Assembly (NCBI RefSeq): GCF_004212635.1
Contig: NZ_PSRT01000026.1
Span: 1 to 64,000 of the forward strand
DNA: 64,000 nucleotides
Reading direction: 5' to 3'
Source: Bradyrhizobium genosp. SA-3
Lineage (GTDB): Bacteria; Pseudomonadota; Alphaproteobacteria; Rhizobiales; Xanthobacteraceae
Part shown: piece by piece, positions 42,955 through 53,164 of the stretch
Position numbering within the stretch: position 1 is the first letter of the stretch
Layout: each line of letters opens with the position of its first letter
Translations under genes and position numbers: made by a program
Notes under the pieces: generated by a model
Seen by the model: the letters and a program-made list of their open reading frames with translations, nothing else
What the model was told of the DNA's origin: nothing
Databases searched by the model: none

Positions 42955-43305
42955 ATGAGCGACACCGACGGACATGTCCCGCTGCCCGATCTCAACGGCC
43001 CGATGCCGCCTGCCGGCACCGACGTCGGCTACAACGAGGACGAATATGCGGCGCGCGTCGCTGCCGACCTCGAAGCCGTGTTCGACGTGCCGGTGCAGGT
43101 CTCGGCCGTGCTCGGCCGCTCCAAGATGGATGTCGGCGAGCTGTTGAAGCTCGGGCCCGGCACCGTGCTCGAGCTCGACCGCCGCGTCGGCGAGGCCATC
43201 GACATCTACGTCAACAACCGTCTCGTCGCCCGCGGCGAGGTGGTGCTGGTCGAGGACAAGCTCGGCGTGACCATGACCGAAATCATCAAGACCGAACGCG
43301 GCTAG
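42955..43305 (+). CDS. fliN: flagellar motor switch protein FliN
   Basis: 116 residues. The SpoA/FliN domain is clear: VFDVPVQVSAVLGRSKMDVG, then ELLKLGPGTVLELDRRVGEA and IDIYVNNRLVARGEVVLVED, ending KLGVTMTEIIKTERG. FliN builds the lower C-ring and docks FliH/FliI of the export apparatus. The N-terminal 35 residues are a flexible acidic extension. It starts 3 bases after the fliH stop, so the genes are co-translated. Confidence 0.96.
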   Translation: MSDTDGHVPLPDLNGPMPPAGTDVGYNEDEYAARVAADLEAVFDVPVQVSAVLGRSKMDVGELLKLGPGTVLELDRRVGEAIDIYVNNRLVARGEVVLVEDKLGVTMTEIIKTERG

Positions 43306-43358
43306 CGAATACACGGGAATGACGCGCGGCAGCGCGACCAGACGGACAGGAGATTGAC

Positions 43359-44741
<1,383 letters not shown>

Positions 44742-44767
44742 GGCGGCCACGCTGATTGAGAATGCAG

Positions 44768-44793
44768 ATGCCCGGGCTTGGCCCGGGCATTTT
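44768..44793 (+). terminator. rho-independent terminator after flbD
   Basis: ATGCCCGGGC (44768-44777), loop TTG, GCCCGGGCAT (44781-44790), then TTTCTTT. It closes the fliF-flbD operon 27 bases after the stop. Confidence 0.85.
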
Positions 44794-44825
44794 CTTTGGT
44801 GGTGATTGCGCAAGCGATTGCCACA

Positions 44826-44895
44826 CCCTCAGTGTCGTCCCGGCGAAGGGATTCCGCGGTATAGGTCCCGGCCTTCGCCGGGACGACATTGAGGG
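44826..44895. repeat. REP-like inverted repeat
   Basis: Two 24-base arms, 44826-44849 and 44872-44895, beginning CCCTCAGTGTCGTCCCGGCG, with one mismatch between them and a 22-base centre. Same GTCGTCCCGGC class as the palindrome at 38851. Confidence 0.85.
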
Positions 44896-44994
44896 TTTGC
44901 GCTCTGAACATCGGCATGGCCGCACCGCATCCGGCGACTAGGTCGCGCCAGCGCGAGGCTCTATAACCCCCGTGAGAACCACACGAGGATAAGC

Positions 44995-46143
44995 ATGTCT
45001 GAAGCTCAAATCAGGGACTGGCTGGCGGCGCAGCGGCAGGCGATGATCGATCTGCTCCGCGATGTCGTGAACATCGATTCCGGATCCTACGACAAAGAGG
45101 GCGTCGATGCGGTCGGTGCGCGGTTCGAGCGGCATTTTGCCGAGCACGGCATTCCGTTCCGGCGCGAAAGCCACGGCACGTTTGGCGACGCGATCCATGC
45201 CGAGGTGGCCAAGCCCGGCAGCAACGAGAAGCCGGTGCTGTTGATGGGGCATCGCGACACCGTGTTCGGCAAGGGCGAGGCCGGACGGCGTCCATTCACG
45301 ATTCGAGATGGCCGCGCCTATGGACCCGGCGTTGCCGACATGAAGTCCGGGCTCGTCATGAACGTGTTCGTGGCGACCGCCTTCCACAAATTCGGCGGCA
45401 ATCCGCATCCGATCAAGCTTCTGATCACCTCGGACGAGGAGATCGGCTCGCCCTCCTCGCGGCCGGTGATCGAGCGCGAAGGACGCGCCGCGCGCGCCGT
45501 GTTCAATTCCGAGCCGGGCCGCCCCACGGGGAACGTCGTCACGGGGCGCAAGGGCGGCATCTTCATGCATGTCGCCATCACCGGCAAAGCCGCGCATTCC
45601 GGCGCCAATTTCGCCGCCGGCGTCAGCGCGATCGGCGAGCTCGCGCACAAGATCGTGCAGATCCACGCGCTGACCAATCTCGACAAGGGCATCACGCTCA
45701 ATGTCGGCCTGGTCTCGGGCGGGCAATCGGTCAACACCACGGCGCCTTACGCGGAAGGCCAGATCGACCTGCGCTATGTCGATCCCGCAGATCGCGCGAC
45801 GGTGATGGCCGCGATCGAACAGATCGTCGCGACGTCCTACGTGCCGGGCACCAGCGCGACGCTGACGATCAAGGGCGAGTTCGTGCCGGTGGTGCAGAGC
45901 GCGGACTCGAAGGCGCTGTTTGAAGGCTATCAGGCCGCCGCAAGGCAGGTCGGCCTCACCACGCTCCAGGGCGAGTTCTCCGGCGGCTGCGCCGATTCCG
46001 GTTTCACCGCCGCAGTGGGCACGCCGACCATCTGCGGCCTCGGGCCGGTCGGCGGGCTCGCGCACACGCCGGAGGAATATCTCGAGCTCGACAGCATAGT
46101 GCCGCGCGCGCAGGCGCTGGCGCTGGCGATTTTGCGGGGGTGA
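44995..46143 (+). CDS. M20-family metallopeptidase (glutamate carboxypeptidase type)
   Basis: 382 residues. All zinc-site motifs of the CPG2-type M20 family are present: H-x-D in LLMGHRDTVFGKGE, the bridging Asp in YGPGVADMKSG, the catalytic Glu pair in LLITSDEEIGS, the next ligand in FNSEPGRPTG, and the last His in GGLAHTPEEYLE. The lid/dimerisation domain lies between (KGGIFMHVAITGKAAHSGAN). No signal peptide, so it acts in the cytoplasm, unlike secreted CPG2. It would cleave C-terminal Glu or a related amide; the substrate is not clear. It stands alone between repeats. Confidence 0.88.
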   Translation: MSEAQIRDWLAAQRQAMIDLLRDVVNIDSGSYDKEGVDAVGARFERHFAEHGIPFRRESHGTFGDAIHAEVAKPGSNEKPVLLMGHRDTVFGKGEAGRRPFTIRDGRAYGPGVADMKSGLVMNVFVATAFHKFGGNPHPIKLLITSDEEIGSPSSRPVIEREGRAARAVFNSEPGRPTGNVVTGRKGGIFMHVAITGKAAHSGANFAAGVSAIGELAHKIVQIHALTNLDKGITLNVGLVSGGQSVNTTAPYAEGQIDLRYVDPADRATVMAAIEQIVATSYVPGTSATLTIKGEFVPVVQSADSKALFEGYQAAARQVGLTTLQGEFSGGCADSGFTAAVGTPTICGLGPVGGLAHTPEEYLELDSIVPRAQALALAILRG

Positions 46144-46161
46144 AGTTGGGTGCCGCAGCTG

Positions 46162-46278
46162 CGTAGGGTGGGTTAGCCCTGCGGACTGCGCGAAGCGCAG
46201 ACCGCTCGGCGTAACCCACCTCTTTCATCTCCGCGGACGTAAACAGTGGTGGGTTACGCTTCGCTAACCCACCCTACG
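46162..46278. repeat. nested intergenic inverted repeats (GTAGGGTGGGTTAGC class)
   Basis: Outer arms CGTAGGGTGGGTTAGC (46162-46177) and GCTAACCCACCCTACG (46263-46278) are perfect. Inner arms CGTAACCCACC (46210-46220) and GGTGGGTTACG (46248-46258) are also perfect. The element fills the gap between the two convergent genes. This class is a well-known abundant intergenic repeat. Confidence 0.88.
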
Positions 46279-46284
46279 AGACCG

Positions 46285-46440
46285 TCACGAATAACTCGGC
46301 GCGTCGGGCTTGCGGAAGATGTGGATGGGGTCGCCCGGCACGATCGGCTGGCCGCTGAACATCGCGTAGGCGTAGAGCGCGAGATAGGCGATCGCGAGCG
46401 CGCCGATAGCGTAGAAGGCCCAGGTCGCGACGCGCTTCAT
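46285..46440 (-). CDS. small single-span membrane protein
   Basis: 51 residues from ATG 46440: MKRVATWAFYAIGALAIAYL then ALYAYAMFSGQPIVPGDPIH. One transmembrane helix at residues about 6-30 with a basic N-terminus inside (Met-Lys-Arg), followed by a short Pro- and Gly-rich tail ending RKPDAPSYS. Reads in the same direction as the flavin reductase 95 bp upstream and may be the last gene of that operon. No known function. Confidence 0.65.
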   Translation of the reverse strand: MKRVATWAFYAIGALAIAYLALYAYAMFSGQPIVPGDPIHIFRKPDAPSYS

Positions 46441-46535
46441 CCATCCGCTCCATTGCCGTTCCGGCGGGAAGGCTGAGGCGCTTCTAGAGCGATGACGGGA
46501 AAAAGGCCAGCCTGCGGGCCGCCGGCCAGTGGCGA

Positions 46536-47117
46536 TCAAATGCCGCGCCGGACGCGCGCGGGAACGCTGACGTCGGCGAGCCTGGCCGCATCTTCGTCCT
46601 GGTCGACGGCCACATATTGCCCATGCCAATAGGCCAGCGCGGCGGTGCGGGTCGAGCTTCTGATATCCCTGACACGGCCGATGACGATGCCATGCGAATG
46701 CCGCTCGACGATCTCCTCGACCTCGCAATCGAACGCCGAGAGCGCGTCCACCAGCAGCGGAACACCCGAGACGGATGTCACCCACTGCGCGCCCGCGAAA
46801 CGGTCGGCGCCCTTCAGCCCGCCCTTGCCGGCAAAACGTTCGGCGACATCGAGCTGGTCGGCATTGAGGATGTTCACGCCGAAGGCGCTGTGGCGACGGA
46901 TCAATGGAAAGGACGAGGCGTCCCTGTTGATGCTGACCAGCAGCGTCGGCGGCTCGACCGACAGCGAGGTCACCGAGGTCACCGTCATGCCGGTGATGTC
47001 CCTGCCCCGCCCGGCGGTGATGATACTGACGCCGCCGGTGAGATGGCGCATGGCGCCGCGGAAATCGGCGGACGAGACGGGGATTTCGGTCATGAGATCG
47101 CGGGGCACTACATTCAT
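46536..47117 (-). CDS. flavin reductase family (HpaC/SsuE-role) oxidoreductase
   Basis: 193 residues. The flavin reductase-like split-barrel fold is clear: FRGAMRHLTGGVSIITAGRG, then GMTVTSVTSLSVEPPTLLVS, NRDASSFPLIRRHSAFGVNI and FDCEVEEIVERHSHGIVIGR. Enzymes of this type use NAD(P)H to make reduced FMN or FAD for a partner monooxygenase. It starts 32 bp after ssuB on the same strand, so it is probably the reduced-FMN supplier for alkanesulfonate monooxygenase SsuD, in place of a true SsuE. Since SsuD here is truncated, the present partner, if any, is uncertain. Confidence 0.88.
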   Translation of the reverse strand: MNVVPRDLMTEIPVSSADFRGAMRHLTGGVSIITAGRGRDITGMTVTSVTSLSVEPPTLLVSINRDASSFPLIRRHSAFGVNILNADQLDVAERFAGKGGLKGADRFAGAQWVTSVSGVPLLVDALSAFDCEVEEIVERHSHGIVIGRVRDIRSSTRTAALAYWHGQYVAVDQDEDAARLADVSVPARVRRGI

Positions 47118-47149
47118 GGCGTTGCTCCCCGAAGTGGGGTTCCCTGTAT

Positions 47150-47986
47150 TTAGGTACGATCGTCCGCCGACAACAGGTGGCTGAGGATCGAGCCTTCGAG
47201 GCCGGCAAGCTCGGCCGAACCGCGCTGGCGAGGCCGGGCCGCGTTAACCGTGACGTCATGGGCAATCCGGCCCTCCTCGATCACCAGCACCCGGTCGGCC
47301 AAGGCAACGGCTTCGGCGACGTCGTGGGTCACCAGGATCGCGGTAAAGCCCTGGTCGCGCCAGACGCGCTCCAAGAGACGCTGCATCGAGATCCGGGTCA
47401 GCGCGTCCAGCGCGCCGAGCGGCTCGTCAAAGGCGAGCACGCGCGGGCGGGAGACCAGCGCGCGGCCAAGCGCGACGCGCTGCTTCTGGCCGCCCGACAG
47501 CACCGAGGGCCATTGGTCGCGCTTGTCGGCCAGCCCGACCTCGCCCAGGGCTTTCTCGGCGCGCGCATGCGCATCGCCGGAGACGCGATCGCGGCCAAGG
47601 CCGACCTCGACATTGGCGAGCACGCGCGCCCAGGGCAGCAGCCGCGGCTCCTGGAACATGACGCGGATGTCCTCGGGCTGGACATCCTGGCCGAAGCTGA
47701 TGCTGCCGGCGTCGATCTTTTCCAAACCGGCGATGAGCCGCAGCAGCGTGCTCTTGCCGCAACCGCTCTTGCCGACGATCGCGACGAACTGGCCGGCGGG
47801 GATGTGCAGATCGATGCCGCGCAGCACCTCGTTGTCGCCGAAGGATTTGCGCAGGCCACGGATGCTGAGCGGCAGGCCGGCGGTAGTCGTCGGTCGCTCC
47901 TCGCGCACCACACGGGCGTGCGGCGCGAAATTGGCGCGGCTGGCGAGCTCGGTTTCCGGAAGGGAGGTACGAAGCGCTGTCTGCAT
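47150..47986 (-). CDS. ssuB: aliphatic sulfonate ABC transporter ATP-binding protein
   Basis: 278 residues. Walker A in [17 protein letters not shown]-loop in [14 protein letters not shown], signature [15 protein letters not shown], Walker [15 protein letters not shown], and H-loop [15 protein letters not shown]. The LPWARV phrase after the Q-loop is typical of the nitrate/sulfonate/taurine (SsuB/TauB) subfamily. It powers import through SsuC at the inner face of the membrane. An N-terminal extension of about 40 residues precedes the domain. Gap of 20 bp to ssuC. Confidence 0.93.
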   Translation of the reverse strand: MQTALRTSLPETELASRANFAPHARVVREERPTTTAGLPLSIRGLRKSFGDNEVLRGIDLHIPAGQFVAIVGKSGCGKSTLLRLIAGLEKIDAGSISFGQDVQPEDIRVMFQEPRLLPWARVLANVEVGLGRDRVSGDAHARAEKALGEVGLADKRDQWPSVLSGGQKQRVALGRALVSRPRVLAFDEPLGALDALTRISMQRLLERVWRDQGFTAILVTHDVAEAVALADRVLVIEEGRIAHDVTVNAARPRQRGSAELAGLEGSILSHLLSADDRT

Positions 47987-48006
47987 GTGATTCCCAGTAT
48001 TTCTGC

Positions 48007-49611
48007 TCAACGTTTTTGGAAGGCGGGGTGCCAGGAGAGCGTCGCCCGCTCCAGCACGCGGGAGGCGCTGTCGGCGAGCTTGCCGAGCAGGGCATAGATC
48101 AGGATCGAGAGCACGACGACGTCGATCAGCATGAACTCGCGCGCCTGCATCGCCATGTAGCCGAGGCCCGAGGACGCCGCGATGGTCTCGGCGACGATCA
48201 GCGTCAGCCACATGATGCCGAGCGCGAAGCGGATGCCCACGAAGATCGAGGGCAGCGCGCCCGGGAAGATCACCCGGCGGAACAATTCGCCATCGGTCAT
48301 GCCGTAGATGCGGCCCATCTCGATCAGCTGCGGATCGACCGTGCGGATGCCGTGCAGCGTGTTGAGGTAGATCGGGAAGAACACCCCGAGCGCCACCAGG
48401 AACAGCTTTGCGCTCTCGTCGATGCCGAACCAGAGGATGACCAGCGGGATCAGCGCCAGATGCGGTACGTTGCGCACCATCTGGAGCGTGGTGTCGGTCA
48501 GCTTTGCCGAGAGCTGCGACAGGCCGTTGGCGAGCCCGAACGCGAAGCCGATGCTGCCGCCGATCAGAAAGCCGATCGAGGCGCGCCAGAATGACACCCA
48601 GATGTTGCGAACGAGCTCGCCGGAGAGCAGCAGCTTCCAGCCTGCCAGCACGACGTCGCTCGGCGCCGGCAGGACCCGCGTCGGCACGAAGCCGGTGACG
48701 CTCGCGACCTGCCAGATCGCGATGATGGCGAGCGGCACGATCCACTGGATCAGACCGTCGAGCTGCGCCATGCGCTGCTGGCCGACGGAGTCCATGCGGG
48801 CAAAATTCTTCTGCGCCAGCGCGATGGTGTCGTCGCTGACATGCTTGATCAGCTCGTTCGCGGCGCGCCAGGCCGCTTCATTGGTTTCGCGGACGATCAC
48901 GTGAAGGCGGATGCCGAAGGAGAGTTTTCGCCCGCGCGCAGCGGCGACGTCCCTCACCTTCGCGATCTTCTCGGCCACCAGCGCCGGCGGCTCGCCCCAG
49001 GTGAGGTATTTGTCGACGGTATCGACGGCGACGTCGATGCCGGCATCCGACGAGCCGCCGAAATAGAGCGGCGGGCGCGGCGACTGCACCGGAGGAAACA
49101 GCAGCTTGCCGCCTTCGACGTGGATGTGCTTGCCCTCGACATTGACCGTCTTGCCGGCGAGCAGGTCGCTATAGACGCTCAGGAACTCGCGGGTGACCTC
49201 GTAGCGTTCGTCATGGCCAAGGAAGATGCCGTCGCCCTTGTTCTCGACGGGATCACCGCCGGTGACGACGTTGACGAGGAGCCGGCCGTTCGAGATGCGA
49301 TCGAGCGTCGCCGTCATTCGCGCCGCCATGCTCGGCGATTGCAGGCCGGGGCGGACAGCCACGAGATAGCGCAGCCGCTCGGTGAATGGCGCTACGCTCG
49401 AGGCGACGATCCAGGAATCCTCGCAAGACCGCCCGGTCGGCAGCAGCACGCCGAAATAGCCGAGCTGATCGGCGGCCTGCGCGATCTGGCGCAGATAGTT
49501 GAAATTGACCTCGCGGCCGCCGATGCCGGTGCCGAGATAGCGGCCGTCGCCGTGGGTCGGCAGGAACCAGAGGATGTTGGCGTTCGCTTGCTTACTCATC
49601 GTGCTGCTCAT
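48007..49611 (-). CDS. ssuC: in-frame fusion of truncated alkanesulfonate monooxygenase (SsuD') to ABC permease SsuC
   Basis: 534 residues from ATG 49611, which overlaps the ssuA1 stop (ATGA). Residues about 9-280 are Ssu[21 protein letters not shown], then [20 protein letters not shown] with the active-site Cys, and [15 protein letters not shown] with Arg and His. SsuD is usually about 380-390 residues. After [14 protein letters not shown] the sequence becomes [20 protein letters not shown], the start of SsuC, and then a full permease ([20 protein letters not shown] is the EAA-like coupling loop region). The last 100 or so SsuD residues, including those matching the mobile-loop Arg and active-site Tyr of E. 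coli SsuD, are missing. The internal ATG at 48771 could still start SsuC (254 residues) on its own. Confidence 0.85.
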   Translation of the reverse strand: MSSTMSKQANANILWFLPTHGDGRYLGTGIGGREVNFNYLRQIAQAADQLGYFGVLLPTGRSCEDSWIVASSVAPFTERLRYLVAVRPGLQSPSMAARMTATLDRISNGRLLVNVVTGGDPVENKGDGIFLGHDERYEVTREFLSVYSDLLAGKTVNVEGKHIHVEGGKLLFPPVQSPRPPLYFGGSSDAGIDVAVDTVDKYLTWGEPPALVAEKIAKVRDVAAARGRKLSFGIRLHVIVRETNEAAWRAANELIKHVSDDTIALAQKNFARMDSVGQQRMAQLDGLIQWIVPLAIIAIWQVASVTGFVPTRVLPAPSDVVLAGWKLLLSGELVRNIWVSFWRASIGFLIGGSIGFAFGLANGLSQLSAKLTDTTLQMVRNVPHLALIPLVILWFGIDESAKLFLVALGVFFPIYLNTLHGIRTVDPQLIEMGRIYGMTDGELFRRVIFPGALPSIFVGIRFALGIMWLTLIVAETIAASSGLGYMAMQAREFMLIDVVVLSILIYALLGKLADSASRVLERATLSWHPAFQKR

Positions 49612-50560
49612 GTTCCTGGTTTGCGCGCCACGTCGGAAATCTTGATTGCCTTCGGGATCAGACCTAACGCGAAGAACGCGTCGGCGACCTGCTGCTGATC
49701 GGAGATGACGGCATCCGTGATCGGCTTGATGCCGTAGGACTGCCGCTTCAGCGCGACCTCGACCACAGGGACCGAGAGGCCGATCGACGGCGCCAGTTGC
49801 TCGGCCACCGCATGGATGTCGCCCTTGGCCCAATCGTCGACCGCGCTGAGCTCGGCGAGCACCGCGTCGACGATCTTCGGGTTGGCTTCGAGGAATTTCT
49901 TGGAGGAGAAATAGAACTGGTAGTTGGCGACGATGCCGGTGCCGTCGGCGAGCGTGCGCGCACCGGTGGCCGCTTCCGCCGCGGCCTGGAACGGATCCCA
50001 GATCACCCAGGCATCGACCGCGCCGCGCTCGAAGGCGGCCCGCGCGTCGGCCGGCGCCAGGAACACCGGCTCGATCTCGGAATACTTCACGCCCGCCTTC
50101 TCCAGCGCCTTGACCAGGAGGTAGTGGACGTTCGAGCCCTTGTTGAGCGCAACCTTCTTGCCCCTGAGGTCGGCGACCGACCTCAGGGGGCTATCCTTCG
50201 GCACCAGGATCGCCTCGCCCTTCGGCGCCGGCGGCTCATAGGCGACATACTGGATCGGCGCGCGGCGGCCTGCGCAAAGATCGGCGGGGCTTCGCCGGTG
50301 TTGCCGAGATCGATGGCGCCGACATTGAGCGCTTCGAGCAGCGGCGGGCCCGACGGGAATTCGGTCCACACCACCTTGTAGCCGGCGTCAGCTAGCTTCG
50401 GCTCCAGCGTGCCCTTGCTCTTGAGCAGCACCAGCTTGCCGTATTTCTGGTAGCCGATGCGGACCACCTTGTCCTGACCATAGGAGGTGCCGACGGCGGC
50501 GGCGACGATGCCGATCGACAGCACGATGGCCGCGATCAGCCGCTGAATGATACGCCTCAT
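49608..50560 (-). pseudogene. ssuA: aliphatic sulfonate-binding protein SsuA1, frameshifted
   Basis: Starting at ATG 50560 the frame reads MRRIIQRLIAAIVLSIGIVA (signal peptide), then VVRIGYQKYGKLVLLKSKGT and NTGEAPPIFAQAA. The next residues expected (GAPIQYVAYEPPAPKGEAIL) are present one frame over, continuing to the stop at 49608. One missing G at about 50264 explains the shift, and adding it gives 317 residues, a normal SsuA. SsuA is the periplasmic binding protein that delivers sulfonates to SsuCB. As sequenced only a 98-residue useless fragment and an orphan C-terminus could be made. ssuA2 just upstream is intact and could substitute. Confidence 0.85.
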
Positions 50561-50598
50561 GTTCAAACTCTTTTGGATGGGAAGGCTGGTCGGCACGA

Positions 50599-51549
50599 TC
50601 AGGCTGCCGGGTTGCGCCAGACGATGTCGCGGATGACGATCGGCTTCGGGATCAGGCCGAGCTTGTAGAAGCGGTCGGCAACGCCCTGCTGGGTCGCGAC
50701 GATGTCGTCGGTGACGGGGCCGACCACGAAATTCGCGCGATTGGCCGCGACGGTCTGAATGTCCAGCGGGACGCCTGTGATCGCGGCGAGCGATTTGGCG
50801 ACCTCGTCGCGGTGCTGTTCGGCCCATTTTCCAGCCGCAGTCGTCACATCGACGATCTGTTGCAGGATGACGCCATGGTTCTTCGCGAACTCGCGATTGG
50901 CGATGTAGAAGGAATTGGTCCTGGTGACGTCGCGCGAATTGATCAGGATGCGGCCACCCCGCTTGGTCTCGCCGATCGCGAAATACGGATCCCAGATCGC
51001 CCAGGCCTCGATGCTGCCATTGGCAAAGGCAGGCCCGGCATCCGGCGGCGTCAGATAGACCGGCGTGATGTCGGCATAGGTGAGATCCGCCTTCTCCAGG
51101 GTCTGCACCACGATGTTGTGCGCGCTGGAGCCCTTGGTGAAGCCGATACGCTTGCCCTTCAAATCGGCGATCGTGCGGATCGACGAATCCTTCGGCACCA
51201 GGATGCCCTGGCCGTTGGTAATGGGCTGGGCCGCAGCATAGACGATCGCGGCGCCCGCGGCCTGGGCGAACACCGGCGGGGAATCGCCGACCGCGCCGAA
51301 ATCGACGCTCCTGACATTCATCGCCTCCATCATCGGCGGCCCCGAGGAGAACTCGACCCATTTCACCTCGATGCCTAAGGGAGCGAAATGCTTTTCCAAG
51401 GCGGCCTGCTGACGCGTGATGACCAGCACGCCGGTCTTCTGATAGCCGATACGAATTTCCTTCACAGGGCCTTGCGGGTTGGCGCGGGACGCGAACGCCG
51501 CTGCGGCAGCAGTTCCAACGGAAAGTTTCAGAAAGTTGCGACGCTGCAT
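50599..51549 (-). CDS. ssuA: aliphatic sulfonate ABC transporter substrate-binding protein (SsuA2)
   Basis: 316 residues. A Tat-type leader (MQRRNFLKLSVGTAAAAAFA) is followed by the NMT1/SsuA-like fold: IRIGYQKTGVLVITRQQAAL, SSGPPMMEAMNVRSVDFGAV, ILVPKDSSIRTIADLKGKRI and WAIWDPYFAIGE. It collects alkanesulfonates in the periplasm. It is the first gene of the leftward operon with ssuA1, ssuD'-ssuC, ssuB and flavin reductase, and is the promoter-proximal copy of a tandem pair. Similarity to ssuA1 is clear but far from identity, so substrate ranges may differ. Confidence 0.9.
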   Translation of the reverse strand: MQRRNFLKLSVGTAAAAAFASRANPQGPVKEIRIGYQKTGVLVITRQQAALEKHFAPLGIEVKWVEFSSGPPMMEAMNVRSVDFGAVGDSPPVFAQAAGAAIVYAAAQPITNGQGILVPKDSSIRTIADLKGKRIGFTKGSSAHNIVVQTLEKADLTYADITPVYLTPPDAGPAFANGSIEAWAIWDPYFAIGETKRGGRILINSRDVTRTNSFYIANREFAKNHGVILQQIVDVTTAAGKWAEQHRDEVAKSLAAITGVPLDIQTVAANRANFVVGPVTDDIVATQQGVADRFYKLGLIPKPIVIRDIVWRNPAA

Positions 51550-51908
51550 TCAACACTCCCGGCCGCGCGCGGCCATCATTCATTCGCGCTTCTCGAATGA
51601 TGGCGCGACTTATCGGAGGTGTCGAGACGTGCGGAGAAATAGCGATACGCGCACTGCGCGCGAGGCAGCGCGCATGATCAATCTTTCAACCGGGGAAGCG
51701 AATGCAGCGCGAATTTTTTCTGCACGCGAATGTGACAATCGCACGCACCCGGTCCGAGATTAAGAAATGCGAAAACAACCCCATGCACAGTAGCCAACGT
51801 CTTGCTTCAACACGTATTTCTTATTTTACGAAATTCGTTTGACGCGTCGGGCAAAACAGTGGCAGAATGACATCGTGCGACAAAGGGGATAGGCAAGCCA
51901 TTGCCGAA
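51550..51908. other. promoter region of the ssu operon
   Basis: About 360 bases, AT-rich compared with its surroundings at 51780-51845 (for example TATTTCTTATTTTACGAAAT). Sulfonate operons are usually controlled by CysB/Cbl-type LysR regulators binding such AT-rich sites, but I can name no exact site. No gene is visible here. Confidence 0.45.
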
Positions 51909-53075
51909 CTAAGGCCGCCATCTCATCGGCAGATTGAGCAGGCCGCGGAAGGCCCAGCCGCCGATCCGCACCGGCTCGTCGTCAGCCAACTCAAGTTCTT
52001 TCGCCCGCGCGAACACGGTTGGCAGCGCGACGTCGGCAATCATGGCGCGGGAAGCCCAGGCGCCGGCGCAGAAATGCGGGCCGGCGCCGAAGGCAACGCT
52101 CTTGGACGTGTCTCGTCTCACGTCAAACTGGTCGGCACGCTCAAAATGCATCTCGTCGCGATTGGCCGAGCCGAACATCAGGAACACGCGCTCATCGAGC
52201 TCGAATGAGACGTCGCGGATGCTCCAGGGTCTTGCGATGCGGCGCGGCGACATGCCGATCGGCGAGATCCAGCGGGCATATTCCTCGAACGCCTGGAGCC
52301 AGGACACTTCGCCCTTGCGGACGAGATCGAGCTGGTCGGGATGGGTCAGCAGAGCCCATACCGTGCCCGCGATGGCCTTGCGCGGCTCGTTCTGGCCACC
52401 TGAGATCGCGAGCTTGACGTTGGCGCGCACGCTCTCCATGGGCATTCCGGAGGCGAGGAGCACGCCGAGGATGCTCTGGTCGGGATTTTTGCGCATCACC
52501 GGCAGGATGTCGTCGATCGCGGCGTCGATGCCCGACGTCGCAGCATGGCAGCGCGCCTCGACCGCGGGATCGCCGACGTAGTTGGCGATGCCCTCGATCA
52601 TGCCCTGCGACCACGCGTCCATGTCCTGAAAGCCGATGTTGGTGAGGCCGGTGATCGACTTCAGACATTCGCCGGAGAAGGGCAAGGCGAAGTCGCGCAT
52701 GAAATCGATGCGCCCGGGTTCGATCGCGTCGAGGATGCGGTCGGCATGGGCCTGGAACTGCGCGGTCCAATGCGCCTTCACCGTCTTCGGCGACACCGTT
52801 GGAAACATCGCGCGGCGCTCGACCTGGTGCGCCTCGCCGTCCTTGCGCATCATGTTGTGGCCCATCAGCCGGTTCATCAGGCCCGCGGGCTGGTGCGAGG
52901 AGAACACGTCGATCTGCTTCTCGGAGATCGAGATGTCGTCGCGGCTCGTCAGCAGTGTCGAGCCGAGCTGCGGCACGAAGGCGATGGGCGCCTCCTTGCG
53001 CATGTTCGCCAGCATCGGATAGGGGTCGGCCCAGAATGTATCGGGGTCGATGTCGATGCGCGGCGCGGTGCTCAA
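51909..53075 (-). CDS. cytochrome P450
   Basis: 388 residues, soluble bacterial class. The heme-binding loop VAFGAGPHFCAGAWASR holds the Cys ligand, the K-helix E-x-x-R is EEYAR, and the I-helix reads KLAISGGQNEPRKAIAGT, with N-E-P in place of the common acid-Thr pair; this S-G-G-x-N-E-P-R pattern is shared by a subgroup of P450s. Substrate unknown. No ferredoxin or reductase gene lies next to it, so electrons must come from a partner elsewhere. The start is ATG 53075 (MSTAPRIDIDPDTFWADPYP). Confidence 0.92.
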   Translation of the reverse strand: MSTAPRIDIDPDTFWADPYPMLANMRKEAPIAFVPQLGSTLLTSRDDISISEKQIDVFSSHQPAGLMNRLMGHNMMRKDGEAHQVERRAMFPTVSPKTVKAHWTAQFQAHADRILDAIEPGRIDFMRDFALPFSGECLKSITGLTNIGFQDMDAWSQGMIEGIANYVGDPAVEARCHAATSGIDAAIDDILPVMRKNPDQSILGVLLASGMPMESVRANVKLAISGGQNEPRKAIAGTVWALLTHPDQLDLVRKGEVSWLQAFEEYARWISPIGMSPRRIARPWSIRDVSFELDERVFLMFGSANRDEMHFERADQFDVRRDTSKSVAFGAGPHFCAGAWASRAMIADVALPTVFARAKELELADDEPVRIGGWAFRGLLNLPMRWRP

Positions 53076-53164
53076 GGCGGTCTCCCCTGGATTCTCGTTT
53101 GTTCCAGGCCAGACTACCGAACTCCGCGGCAGGCGTCTGTCCCTAGCGATAGGGACGGACTGAA

